From positions 65,327,217-65,391,216 of the forward strand of contig JASEVX010000011.1 in the NCBI GenBank assembly GCA_031761405.1: 64,000 bases of DNA, in the 5' to 3' direction. Positions 52,783 to 63,438 of this stretch are shown here, piece after piece. The stretch is from Serripes groenlandicus. Taxonomy: Eukaryota > Mollusca > Bivalvia > Cardiida > Cardiidae. The position numbers and the translations under genes are program-made. Numbering within the stretch: the first letter of the stretch is position 1; each line of letters begins with the position of its first letter. The notes under the pieces were generated by a model, which was not told the origin of the DNA, searched no databases, and saw nothing but the letters and a program-made list of their open reading frames with translations.

Positions 52783-53046
52783 TATACCTCCCACAAACAA
52801 GTTTTAGGGGGTGTATATAGGAATCGCCCTGTCCGTCCGTCTGTCCATATGTCTTGTAAGTGCAACTTCTCCTTAACGGCTGGACCGATTCTGATGAAAC
52901 TTTACACAGTTGCAGTACACAACCTGCGGATGTGCATGAAGTAAGATTATCCCGGTCGGAAATATATCTGTCCGTCTGCCTGTCTATATGTCTTGTAAGC
53001 GCGGAATGGGGTGTATCCTTTAGTGATTTCACTCACAGTTCTAGTT
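52783..53046 (+). mobile_element. Helitron-like element (ATACCTCCC type)
   Basis: TATACCTCCCACAAAC with AGGGGGTGTATATAGG close by; GTCCGTCCGTCTGTCC; GGGGTGTAT near the 3' side; hairpin GTGATTTCACTCAC; end GTTCTAGTTTT. Confidence 0.6.
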
Positions 53047-53152
53047 TTGAGCTATAATAATCTTGTTTATGTTTTAAGGACTGATCATTCATATACAAAG
53101 TTAAACTAGTCGCATCTGATCATTGTTGTCTGTTTTATTCACATTATACATA

Positions 53153-53440
53153 TCGAGGGCTTGGCATGAAACGGTTACAAGTAACCAAAAACCTATTTTG
53201 GAAACCTTAGTTTAGGGGCAATTTTGACCCTTTGTAAACAATGCAGATTTAGGTGCCATTGCTCAGAACGAGCAATGGCACCTAAATTTCCATTGTTTAC
53301 CAAGAAAAATGATTTAACGCTTATAAAGAGTTTATGGCGAGAAAAATGATTTAACGCTTATAAAGACTTTATGGCGAGGTAATTCATCTTGGTGAAAAAA
53401 TACCAATTTTAGTTGCAACCGTTTCACGCCAAGCCCTCGG
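53153..53440. mobile_element. TA-flanked MITE, copy 2, with 41-bp internal duplication
   Basis: Same ends as 46023-46269, with TA at 53151-53152 and 53441-53442. GAAAAATGATTTAACGCTTA through TTTATGGCGA is present twice, accounting for the 41-bp length difference. Confidence 0.87.
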
Positions 53441-53587
53441 TATGCAAGTCTTATTTATATAGATTAAAAAAGTGTAGAGATCTGAAAAAATACATGTATT
53501 GAGTTGTGTCAGGCACATTGGGGTCTTGTCCCCTGTGCTAATGGTGAAGTCTCGGACAAGCCTCCAGATCAAAATTGTCAATGTAGC

Positions 53588-53795
53588 TTGAATCCTTTTC
53601 CACATTATAGACACATTTTGACGCCTCTGTAGCAGATGATTTTGAAACATTCCGGCAAAAGTAGAAATGGCTCATAATTAGTAATTTCTCCTTTTGTCAC
53701 ACTGTTTTCAACTCTATTCAATGATTATACTTACACTTTGAGAGATTTTCCAGATGTTTTCAAAGGCATCAGATTTGTTGTATGTGGGAAAAAGG
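53588..53795 (+). mobile_element. TTAA MITE, diverged
   Basis: AATCCTTTTCCACATTATAG to TATGTGGGAAAAAGG; centre GCTCATAATTAGT. Confidence 0.7.
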
Positions 53796-54405
53796 AGTCT
53801 TCCCAAATTGCCAGACACATCTATATTAAGCTGTCCCCTAGGTAAGTCTGTTTAGTGACATTTTGTTGAGAGCAGTGGCTTTCATCAGTTTGTGCATATG
53901 CCAGGGATTTGAAACACCCATACCAAACTTGCCTGACATGAAAACTTTTCATTGAGGGCAAAAGTGTTGTTCTTGCAAACTTGTCCTTCAACGTAATAAA
54001 TCATGTAGCCAAAAGCCCTATTTGCTTGATAATAATTTTGATATACAGATAGACTCTGAGGAGGGTATGAGCTGTTTTACCTTTTCCAATGTTTCGTTAA
54101 GTATCGCTTTGCATTAAGCAAGGATTTTCACTGGGACAGGCTGACAGCTCATGTATTACACAGATCTGAAGTTTTTATACATAATGTGTGAACAAATATA
54201 TGTTATATGCCTTGACTATCAGTTCATTTAGATACTGGTTGTGTTATATCATTTTATTGTCCAAGATGTTGTGTTTTTTCTTCTACGATACATATTATGC
54301 AGTTTGTGTACAATGTATTATATTTTGCCAAATAGCCAGTGTATAATCTTGTCAAGAGACTTCACAAATACAGTTTATTAATGCATTTACTGCTTAACAT
54401 TTTGC
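53796..54405. other. Stretch without recognised features
   Basis: No gene-like frame or repeat end identified. Confidence 0.35.
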
Positions 54406-54409
54406 ATAT

Positions 54410-54640
54410 GTACCAAATTGCAACAGACAACTTTCAAAATATTTATGGAAAATCTCTCCTTTTACCTCAATGTTTTCAAAATTCCTCTGTTGTCCATCTG
54501 ATGTGGCAACTTCATGTTTGTAAAGCAGTCTATGTATTGCAATGATGTATGATTTTAGAATGGAGTGAAAGCCATTGTTGCAAAAGGAGAAATTGCTCAA
54601 CACGAGCATTTTCTCCTTTTGCTGCAAGTGTGTATATCCC
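54410..54640. mobile_element. TTAA MITE remnants
   Basis: GCAACAGACAACTTTC and, further right, AAAAGGAGAAATTGCTCAAC with centre GCTCAACACGAGC. Order and ends are scrambled. Confidence 0.5.
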
Positions 54641-54689
54641 TGTCAAAGTTTGATGTTTTGATGGAAAGATTGCTAATATTTCAGCACTT

Positions 54690-54893
54690 AGTCCTTTTCC
54701 ACTTACAGAAGACTTTTGAAAAGATTTGGGCAAAAGTTGAAATTGCTCATAATGAGCAATTTCTTCTTTTGCCAAAATGTTTTCAAACCTATTCAATAAT
54801 TAAAAAAACAAATATATATAGATTTTACATACTTTTTACTCGATGATTTCAAAGTTGTTGCTGCAGATTTGTTGTATGTGGGAAATGGTTAAA
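54690..54893 (+). mobile_element. TTAA MITE, left arm reduced
   Basis: TAGTCCTTTTCCACTTACAG to TATGTGGGAAATGGTTAA; centre GCTCATAATGAGC. Confidence 0.75.
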
Positions 54894-55347
54894 TGCAGCC
54901 GACTTGGATTCATTTTCATAGCGGCGGCCATTTACTAGCAAGTATACTTTTAGTCAAAGGAATGAATCCTTTGTATAATTTTGTCCAGGCATGCTGACAA
55001 TTTCCTTTGTATATTTTGTCCAATTACTATTACTTATGTTTGATTAATAGATCATGATTCCATTCAGGAGCCATTTCTGTAGAGGTTGTATTTATAAACT
55101 GTCTGTGTGAAGTCTCCTATATTAGCCATGGTTTTGTGTATAATGTCAGTATTTTTACCCATTTTATCTTAGTACAATTAAAATTTGGGGTTTACTCAGA
55201 ATGGTGTGTTGGTCTTTCACTAATTCATGTCTGATGATCCAGGTAAACCTTTGACCACATGCAGATGTATTTTTAGCAAAAGGAGAAATCGGTCATAATG
55301 AGCACATTCTGTATTTGCAACTGTCTTCACTAATTCATTTAATAATT

Positions 55348-55608
55348 ATCACCTCGGCTAACGAAGTTTGCAATGGGGATATAAGTAACGGGACTGTCGG
55401 TTGTTCGTTTGTACGTCCGTCCGTCCGTCTGTAACAAACTTGTGACCACTCGACACTGAACATCCTTCGACCGATCTTAACCAAACTTGGTATACAGTTA
55501 GTATATGGCAAGGTCTTGAAGCCTGTTTATTTTCAAGGTTAAAGGTCAAGGTCAAAATTGGACTTTGAATACCGAGGGGATGCATCCCCTTTGCGGTGCC
55601 CTCTTTAT
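55348..55608 (+). mobile_element. Helitron-like element, short
   Basis: ATCACCTCGGCTAACGAAG start; GTACGTCCGTCCGTCCGTC; near the 3' end CCGAGG, hairpin GGGGATGCATCCCC and CTCTTTAT. Its body GAAGCCTGTT...GGTCAAGGTCAAAATTGG is single copy. Confidence 0.55.
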
Positions 55609-55653
55609 ATTTCCGTTTAAATAGAATTTCCATATCTATGCCTTGATTGTCTT

Positions 55654-55883
55654 TTAACCCTTTCCCTCATACGACAATTCTGCAGCAGACGACTTTGAAC
55701 GTATTTTGTCAAAAAATAGAAAATCTCCATAATTGAATGGATAACCTATGACAAAAAGTGGAAAACATTGTGGCAAAAGGAGAAATTGCATGTTTTGTGC
55801 AATTTCTTCTTTTGTCACTATGTTTTCAAAAAGCTGTCTGCTGCAGAGGCGTCAGAAAGCGTCTATATGAGGGAAAGGGTTAA
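55654..55883 (-). mobile_element. TTAA MITE, intact
   Basis: TTAACCCTTTCCCTCATACG to TATGAGGGAAAGGGTTAA; centre GCATGTTTTGTGC has a single mismatch. Confidence 0.92.
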
Positions 55884-56122
55884 GTGATCTGCTGCAGATA
55901 AGTTGTGTGCGGGAATGGGTTAACCCTTTCCTAGAAGCAGACATTCAACCTGTTTGCAGCAGGTGACTTTTGTAAACAATATGCTGAAAGCTTGCGATTT
56001 CCTCTTTTCCAAGAATGTCCCTAATACGGATAACACTTGACACCTTTGCAGCAGATCTATTTTGGAAACATTGTGTTGTCTGTTTCAGAAACATCTAAGA
56101 GTAATAATGCAACAGGAGTCCT

Positions 56123-56351
56123 AACCATTTCCCACATATAGACACTTTCTGACGTATCTTCAGCAGTCGACTTTTGTAAACATTGTGACAAAAGGAGAAA
56201 TTGCTGAAAGCGAGCATTTTTTCCTTTGGCCACAATGTTTTCATTTTTTTTTCCGGCAATTATACCTTCAATTATAGAGATTTGCATCGTGTTTGTCTAG
56301 ATGTTTACAAAGTTGTCTGCTGCAGAATTGTTGTATGTGGGAAAGGGTTTA
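56123..56351 (+). mobile_element. TTAA MITE, CACATA type
   Basis: ACCATTTCCCACATATAGAC to TATGTGGGAAAGGGTTTAA; centre GCTGAAAGCGAGC. Confidence 0.82.
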
Positions 56352-56410
56352 ATACAGAGTTGATCACATTGCTCATGACAAAGATTTTCACTGTTATCCT
56401 CTAATATAAT

Positions 56411-56608
56411 AACCTGTTCCTATATACAACAAAACCCGCAGCAGACGACTTTGAAAACCTCTTGGCAAAAATATTGAATATCATTATAAATTAAAGTGTT
56501 ACAATTGAATCGAGTTGAAAACTATGTGGCAAATTTTGCTACAATGTTTTCAAAAATTGTCTGCTACAGATGCGTGGAAATGCGCCTGCTGTAATGAGGA
56601 AAGGTAAT
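56411..56608 (-). mobile_element. TTAA MITE, diverged, centre deleted
   Basis: TAACCTGTTCCTATATACAA to TGTAATGAGGAAAGG. Confidence 0.6.
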
Positions 56609-56627
56609 TGGTCTAATCATGTAGACA

Positions 56628-58010
56628 AAACAAGAGCAATGCCAATGATACAAATCCCCTTGCAGTGTGTTTCTTACAGATGTATTATGGTCACGGTGAC
56701 AATAAAACCAGTGTATGAAGTCTGGAGGAATTATGTCCCAAAATGAAAGTGCTAAGGTGATGAAGTCTTTTCATACAGACATATAGTGACTGACCGTTGA
56801 CCTAGCTTGTTAAAACACAAACCCCTCCAAGCTCTCCTGACACTGAACCTGTGTATGGAAGATAAAGGCATTCAGTCCACAGATGAAAGAGCTAGAGCGA
56901 TGACAGTGTTTCATACAAATGTATTATAGTCACTGACCTTGACCTCTGACCAAGGTCAATGGAACACAAACTTACATAAAAAGCGATGCATGTGAACATA
57001 AGATTAATATTTAATAACAATCGGATAAGAAATAAAGTCACTAGAGAGATGACATAATTATGTACAGATGTATGAAAGTCACTGTGACCTTGATCAATGA
57101 CCTAGGTTGGTGAAACGCAAACTTGTACAAGATGCTTGAACATATGTGTAAATATTTATAAAATTGCTAGAGTGATGATGTTGTTTCATACAGACATATA
57201 GTAGTCACTGTGACCTTGACTTTGACCTAGGTCAGTGCAACGTGGACTGGCACTAGAGGTCGATCATGTTGGTGTAAAGATTCATATCAATCATATAAGA
57301 AATAAAGCGATGACGTTGATTCGTCAAGCGAATATATTCATTGCGACCATGACCTTTGACCTAGGTAGGTGAAATATGATTTTGTACAAGAGGTGATGCT
57401 TGTGAACATGCTTATTCAGTTTCATGCAGAGCCCCGGTAGCAACGCGGGCTGTCAATCCAGGGGTTGTGAGTTTGAATCCCGGCGTGGCCATCTTTCTTT
57501 CCGATGATTTACAAAAATCAATGCGACATGCGTCATTCGTCTTCGACCAATGGACTCAAATGGGTTCTATGTGTAAAAGCAGCCAGTTGCTTGGGAAGAT
57601 TGTTGTGTGGAGTACTGGTGTGAGAAAACCAGGAAATGGATAAGTAGGTGAACTGGCCGCCGTGATATAACTGAGGAATTGTTAAAAACGGCGTTAAACC
57701 CCAATCAATCAATCAATCAGTTTCATACCAATCAGATCAGAAATAATTTGCTAAAGCAATGACGTGTTTTGTACAGACTTTTAATAGTCATGTTAAAGAA
57801 TTTGTGTTTTAAATATCATAACAATCTGATTAGAAATGGAGTTGCTAGATCGGGTTGTTTCGTACAGATGTATGATAGTCACTGTATCTTAAACCTTTTA
57901 ACCTAGATCAGTGAAACGCGACTTCGTACAAGAGGCAATGCTAGTGATCCTTTCTGTGAAGTCTCATCAAAATGTGATAAGAAATGAAGTCACTAGATCG
58001 AAGATGTTGT
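56628..58010 (-). mobile_element. Helitron-like element with degenerate tandem units, split by a SINE
   Basis: AAAACAAGAGCAATGCC at the left is the complement of the usual CTCTTGTTTT end. The body repeats TCATACAGA(T/C)(G/A)TAT..AGTCACTGTGACC and TGACCTAGGT(C/T)(A/G)GTGAAACG words about every 120-160 bp. The 5' boundary near 58010 is uncertain. Confidence 0.5.
57426..57716 (+). mobile_element. tRNA-derived SINE, exact TSD
   Basis: GAGCCCCGGTAGCAACGCG head (A box partly deleted), GGCTGTCAATCCAGGGG, GAGTTTGAATCCCGGC and tail GATATAACTGAGGAATTG, CAATCAATCAATCAA. The 10-bp duplication TCAGTTTCAT flanks it (57416-57425, 57717-57726). Confidence 0.92.
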
Positions 58011-58315
58011 TGGAACACGTACATACATATGTAAGGTCGGATCCTAGGTCCCTTAGATGACCTCATTGTGAGGGAATAATAATGGACAATACCAAAATAT
58101 GCTCTGTTTCTCCCTTTCTCAAAATGTTATAAATTTGGATTACAATTATCAGTTTATCCTGTCTAACAACATTTTCCAAAGATATTTTCAATGCAGGTGA
58201 CATATCGGGTAAATGAGCTATTTGACAGAGATGGATTGAATTTATGAATGTAATTGATACAGTGTCGATATCATGGACACATTGATGCATAGACATATCC
58301 ATTTACTCTGTCAGC

Positions 58316-58374
58316 AACATGAGTAGGTGAAGTGGCCGCCGTGATATGACTGAAAAAATGTTGAAAACAGCATT
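58316..58374 (+). mobile_element. SINE 3' tail fragment
   Basis: CATGAGTAGGTGAAGTGGCC and GATATGACTGAAAAAATG. Confidence 0.7.
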
Positions 58375-58404
58375 ACAAGACATATGACATGAACTGCAGG
58401 TTTT

Positions 58405-58690
58405 AACCTTTTCCCACAAACAACAAATCGGCAGCAAACAATTTTGAAAATATTGAGGCAAAAGTATGGAAAGTCTCTATTACATGGGTTTCAGGTTTTA
58501 ACCCTTTCCCAAATGCATCAAATCAGCAGCGGACAACTTTGTAAAAAATATGGGAAATCTCTACTACTGCAGAAACTAACCTGTTATCTCAAAAACAACA
58601 AATGTGAAGCGGAAAACGTTGAAAACATTGAGTCAATTGAACCATATAGTGTTATTATTGAATTGAGTTGAAAACATTGAAGCAAAGGAT
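58405..58690 (-). mobile_element. Two or three broken TTAA-MITE left halves in tandem
   Basis: TTAACCTTTTCCCACAAACA (58404) and TTAACCCTTTCCCAAATGCA (58499) both start left arms that stop after GGAAA(G/A)TCTCTA; a further arm starts near 58585. Confidence 0.6.
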
Positions 58691-58769
58691 TACAAATGCT
58701 GCCTGTGGATTTGTGATGTCTGCTAGTCATCAACATTTGTTTGACCTATGCACATTATGAGATCCATAT

Positions 58770-58945
58770 TTAACCCTTTCCCACAGATAGTCAAGCTTTC
58801 TAACGCCTCTGCAGCAGACTTCTTTTGACATCATTGTGACGAAAGGAGAAAATGCTCATTATGAGCAAATTCTCCATTTAATACAATGATTTCAACTCGA
58901 TTCAATAGTTATTCGTTTTTCCATTACTTTGCCTAAGTCGTCTGC
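58770..58945 (+). mobile_element. TTAA MITE, right end shortened
   Basis: TTAACCCTTTCCCACAGATA to GTCGTCTGCTGCTGATCTG; centre GCTCATTATGAGC. Confidence 0.78.
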
Positions 58946-59189
58946 TGCTGATCTGTATGATTGCCATCACCAATATATGAGTTTTAATTAATTATAACTA
59001 ATGCAGCAATTATTAAAATTTGACCTTGACCATGATATATGAACACTCTACAGACAACATTGAACATCAAATCTTCATGAATTTTCATATTCATAATTAT
59101 AATCTTTGTCAAAATCCAGTGGGAATAAAAACTAGCTCACTAGTTAAATTTTAGAAAAAAATTGTACCCTCTAGTTTAATAACATTCTT

Positions 59190-59440
59190 TTAGATTGTAT
59201 TGTGATAGCCTTGGCGTCTGTGTTGTCGCTGTCGTCACAAAACTTTAAACTTACCTCATAACTCAAAAAATGTTGAACATTTTCTAATGAAACTTGGTAT
59301 ACAAAAAAGATGTCATGTTCCTAGGAACAATATGCATATATATATATGTTTTTAGCAAGTCAAATATTATTCAGAAATGTCCCTTTTTCGACTTTAAAAA
59401 AAAGCAGACAGGCGTTGGCATTCGCTTGCAGAGCTCTAGT
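59190..59440 (+). mobile_element. Possible Helitron-like 3' region
   Basis: Ends GGCATTCGCTTGCAGAGC then TCTAGTTAA, similar to the CTAGTT ends of the ATACCCCC type. No 5' end found. Confidence 0.35.
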
Positions 59441-59579
59441 TAAGCTCACCTGAGCATGAATTAATGTGTTGGTCTACTTTTATAGCAGGGCTCAATTATT
59501 TTCAAGCTCCTAATAATAAATGGCATATATGAGGAAAAATATTATTTTTTCTGAATCTGAGGACATTACCAATTGCAGC

Positions 59580-59814
59580 TTAACCCTTTCCCACATACAG
59601 CAAACCTGCAGCAGACGACTTTGGAAATATTTTCTCAAAAATATAAAAAATCTCTATAATTGTAGGTATAATTACTGAAAAAAGTTGAAAACATTGTGGC
59701 AAAAAGGAGAAATTGTTTGCTTTGAGCAATATCTCCTTTTGTCAAAATGTTTTCCAAATTTGTCTACTGCAGCTAGATGTGTCAAAATGCATCTATAGGT
59801 GGGAAGGGATAATC
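59580..59814 (-). mobile_element. TTAA MITE
   Basis: TTAACCCTTTCCCACATACA to AGGTGGGAAGGGATAA; centre GTTTGCTTTGAGC. Confidence 0.82.
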
Positions 59815-59940
59815 AAAGATTTGTTTTCATCTTGTTTAGTTGATATGATGATCTTGTGGCTGTTTTATGAAAGTTGTCAAAATATCAACCCTATCCCACA
59901 TACAGATGCTTCGTGATGCTGACACAGCGGACAACTTAAG

Positions 59941-60170
59941 TTAACCCTTTCCCTCATATAGACGCTTTCTGACGCCTCTGTAGCAGACGGCTTTTTGAAA
60001 ACATAGTGACAAAAGAAGAAATTGCACAAAACGTGCAATTTCTCCTTTTGCCACAATGTTTTCCACTTTTTGTCATAGGTTATCCATTCAATTATGGAGA
60101 TTTTCTATGTTTTGACAAAATACGTTCAAAGTCGTCTGCTGCAGAATTGTCGTATGAGGGAAAGGGTTAA
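59941..60170 (+). mobile_element. TTAA MITE, intact
   Basis: TTAACCCTTTCCCTCATATA to TATGAGGGAAAGGGTTAA; centre GCACAAAACGTGC. Confidence 0.93.
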
Positions 60171-60176
60171 CATTCT

Positions 60177-60305
60177 AATAAAAGGAGAAATTGCTCAAAA
60201 CAATAAATTTTGCCACAAAGTTTTCAACTTTTTCCAGTATTTATACCTTCATTTATAGAGATTTTCCTTGTTTTTGACTAGATGTTTATAAGGTCGTCTG
60301 CTGCA
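60177..60305 (+). mobile_element. TTAA MITE, right part
   Basis: AAAAGGAGAAATTGCTCAAA to GGTCGTCTGCTGCAAAA. Confidence 0.65.
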
Positions 60306-60525
60306 AAAAACACGAATTCAACAATATCATCATCTATTTGATCATTTTTAAAATCAATATTTATGGCCAAAGTATGCTGTATAATTTTCGTTTACAATTT
60401 TGTTTATGGTTTTGTTTATGGTTTTCCTGTAAATATGTAGTACCTTTGTATATATGATGGTTGTATGTTGATATGATCCATACTGAAATAAAAAAGGTTC
60501 CCGTCTATTATAACACCTGTTTATT

Positions 60526-60725
60526 AACACTTTCCCACATACAACAAATCTGCAGCAGACAACTTTGAAAACCTCTACACAAGATTTGGAAAATGTCTAG
60601 AAATGAAGGTATTAATACTGAAAAAGAGTTGAAAACATGAAGGCAAAAGGAGAAGTTGCTCGTTTTGAGCATTTTCTTCTTTTGTCACAATGTTTTAAAA
60701 AAACTTCATCTGCAGAAACCCCAAA
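60526..60725 (-). mobile_element. TTAA MITE, right end eroded
   Basis: TTAACACTTTCCCACATACA; centre GCTCGTTTTGAGC; then ACTTCATCTGCAGAAACC. Confidence 0.75.
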
Positions 60726-60776
60726 ATGTACTTATATGTTTGCTGGTAATGTACATTGTATGTTGGAGTCGCTGCT

Positions 60777-61006
60777 TTAACCCTTTCCCTCATATAGACG
60801 CTTTCTGACGCCTCTGCAGCAGAAGGCTATTTGAAAACATAGTGACAAAAGAAGAAATTGCACAAAACGTGCTATTTCTCCTTTTGCCACAATGTTTTCC
60901 ACTTTTCGTCATAGGTTATCCATTCAGTTATAGAGATTTTCTACTTTTTGACAAAATATGTTCGAAGTCGTCTGCTGCAGAATTGTCGTATGAGGGAAAG
61001 GGTTAA
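60777..61006 (+). mobile_element. TTAA MITE, intact
   Basis: TTAACCCTTTCCCTCATATA to TATGAGGGAAAGGGTTAA; centre GCACAAAACGTGC. Confidence 0.93.
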
Positions 61007-61224
61007 AGATATTTCAGAACAAATTTAATGTTTTGAAAATTAAAAGTATGGTTTTGATAGGGAGTCCAAAAACTGTCGAAAATATTAGAATATCGTTTTG
61101 TTTTTGAGTAATTTCTCCATTTCCTGCAATGTTTTTAAAAGTTGTCTGCTCGATAGCCGGCAAATGTCATCATTGTGTAGAAAGATTACTGTGTTTGTAA
61201 CTAGGCAGTCAAGGCCTTCACTGT

Positions 61225-61412
61225 TAATCCCTTTCCCACCTGTTCAGTACACATTTTGACACAGCTGATGCAGATGACTTATGAAAAAAATTGTGGTAAA
61301 AGGAATGTTTGCTCACATTGAGCCTTCGGAATAATCAAGCTTGTAATTAGGGTTTTCATATTTTTCCTAGATGTTTACAAAGGTTTTTTTGGGTATGTGA
61401 GAAAATGTTAAC
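61225..61412 (+). mobile_element. TTAA MITE, decayed, sharing its TTAA with the next copy
   Basis: TTAATCCCTTTCCCACCTGT to GTATGTGAGAAAATGTTAA. Confidence 0.65.
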
Positions 61413-61638
61413 CCTTTCCCTCATACGACAATTCTGCAGCAGACGACTTTGAACATATTTTATTAAAAGATAGAAAATCTGTATAAATGAATGGATAACC
61501 TATGACTAAAAGTGGAAAACATTGTGATAAAAAGGAGAAATTGCTCATTTTGAGCAATTTCTTCTTTTGTCACTATGTTTTCAAAGAGCCGTCTGCTGCA
61601 GAGGCGTCAGAAAGTGTCTATATGAGGGAAAGGGTTAA
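61408..61638 (-). mobile_element. TTAA MITE, intact
   Basis: TTAACCCTTTCCCTCATACG to TATGAGGGAAAGGGTTAA; centre GCTCATTTTGAGC. Confidence 0.93.
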
Positions 61639-62030
61639 TGACTAACAAGAATGGCAGAGATGCGTATCATTGGTTCTATAATTAGATATAATATAAATGA
61701 TAGGGCAATTCATGTCAGAGCAAATCACTGCCAAACTGCATTGTTGTTTTTAGTTACATCAGGTCAGTGGAAAACCTTTGAACTATCAATGAGACTGCTA
61801 CAAAAAAACAGAGTTCCAGAGTTTTTGCCTCGTCAGATTTGTGTGGCCTGGATTTAATTTCGGTTAAACTTATTTATTTTACATCGATTGCGATCACGAA
61901 ACAAGCTTTCAGCTAATATCAATCACGTTAAATGTCTGCCTCCTTGAGACTTTACCATGCAGTACTCTCATGGTTTGTGTTGCAAATTCCAAAAGGCAGA
62001 ATGCGTTAATCAACGCATTCAAACATGGGA

Positions 62031-62076
62031 GGAATCCTCTGTGGTCGAGTGGTTAACGTCGGGGATTTGAAACCTT
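62031..62076 (+). mobile_element. SINE head fragment (second family)
   Basis: GAATCCTCTGTGGTCGAGTG and GTTAACGTCGGGGATTTG match the first 45 bp of the SINE at 45596. It stops at the edge of the transposase relic. Confidence 0.75.
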
Positions 62077-62082
62077 AATAGC

Positions 62083-62708
62083 TCAGATTTGTTGAATATT
62101 TGAGCCCTTGTTATTATGGTACCAATTTGTCCAAGATCCACGCTTAGGGGGACATCTAATGGCCATGTGCTTGCCATCTAGGGCACCACATGCATGTGGC
62201 ACATTCCATCTGTTTTTGAATTCCTCTGCTATGTTGCGACATTCATCTTGAGTAGATAGACACTTGATCACCTCCTCCTTATACTCCTCAATAATGGCCT
62301 TGCAAACCTAAGGTATGAGTTAGGTGATGATATTTTTGACTCTGAAGTTATACATGAGTCTGTGGTACTTGTTACCTGAAGCGAGATGTCTGATGATGAT
62401 GGCCAGTTTCATGCCTGGTTCTAGAGCCTTTCTTTAGCCTACCGTAATCTTTCTTCTGGATCCAAGGACAAACTCCTTTGAGCATCTCTGGTTGTATCAT
62501 CAAGAAGTTGAAAAAGGAGGTGGTGTCTTCCATTCTGAGTTCTCTCAGCAGTCTGTCATAATGCACAAACTGTCTGCAGCCAGCCACGTCGTACCCGGTA
62601 TCTTCTTTGTCTCCTCCTCTGTATTATCTCTTCCATCTGAATTTCAAACAGCATCTGTTCTTGTCGGAGCAGAGCCAGATGAATCAAATCAGCATCAGGT
62701 CCATTCAT
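62083..62708 (-). pseudogene. HARBI1-like PIF/Harbinger transposase relic
   Basis: HARBI1-type proteins are DDE nucleases of PIF/Harbinger transposons. In order on the minus strand: MNGPDADLIHLALLRQ with an RRRQRRYR basic patch (from 62708), VHYDRLLRELRMEDTTSFFN, GMKLAIIIRHLASGNKYHRL, VCKAIIEEYKEEVIKC, then FKNRWNVPHACGALDGKHMA, which contains the first catalytic Asp context (GALDGKH). At least two frameshifts and an internal stop separate these blocks. The frame ends at NNKGSNIQQI, before the rest of the catalytic domain, next to the SINE fragment. Blocks resemble animal HARBI1-like genes closely enough for confident family placement; the gene is dead here. The Myb-like partner protein and element TIRs were not found. 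Confidence 0.85.
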
Positions 62709-63190
62709 CTTCAAAGTTGGGAAAGAACTGAAGAAATGCTTGAACTCCCCAACTCCCCTGATTTATATAGACATCGTGAAAAAGCGTACTAGAAGCGAAA
62801 TATGGTCAGAACCAGCGTAACAACATCGTCCTAGTGTTCTAGGTCTGTAACAACGTAGTATGATCCTGTATGTCGTAGCGGCAACATAATAGAAACGACC
62901 GCTTGGTCGGCATTGGTCTTGGTGTAATCATAGTCGCAGCAATCAGCAGCGCTTTTGACTTAGAGGCATCACAGTACATTCATGATGTAGGCTTTAATTT
63001 GCCAAATTGCTTGATTTTGACGACGATAGTTCCCTGATTTGATTTCTTTTTCGGATCGGAGTGATCTGCATGGTCTTCTCAATGTCACAGAGCTCTGTGA
63101 ATGGGGCATTAGGAAAGGAAATCGAAAGAAGGAAGCATATTTTAAAACAAAAGGCAATTAAGACATTGTAGAAAACTTCTACATATTTTA
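62709..63190. other. Possible remainder of the Harbinger element
   Basis: No coding resemblance seen; upstream of the transposase relic. No terminal repeat pairs located. Confidence 0.3.
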
Positions 63191-63194
63191 TTTT

Positions 63195-63377
63195 CCCCTT
63201 TCCCACATACAGACACTTTCTGATGCCTCTGCAGCAGACAACTTTTAAAACCATAATGATCAATTTCTCCTTTTACCATAATGTTTTCAGCCCTATCCAG
63301 TATTTAAATGTTTATATATAGAGAATTTTCATATTCTGCTGCAGATTTGTTGTATGTGGGAAAAAGGGGGGTTAAAG
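63195..63377 (+). mobile_element. TTAA MITE, shortened
   Basis: CCCTTTCCCACATACAGACA to TATGTGGGAAAAAGGGGGGTTAA; the left half of the central palindrome is deleted. Confidence 0.78.
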
Positions 63378-63438
63378 ACATCCAATGTCATCTCTATGTC
63401 AAGTTGCTAGTAGTAACCATCGGGGCCTGGCACACCAT

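Noticed and set aside
62492..62731. Plus-strand frame across the transposase relic
   Set aside because: It is the antisense of the HARBI1-like blocks, which explain the sequence much better on the minus strand.
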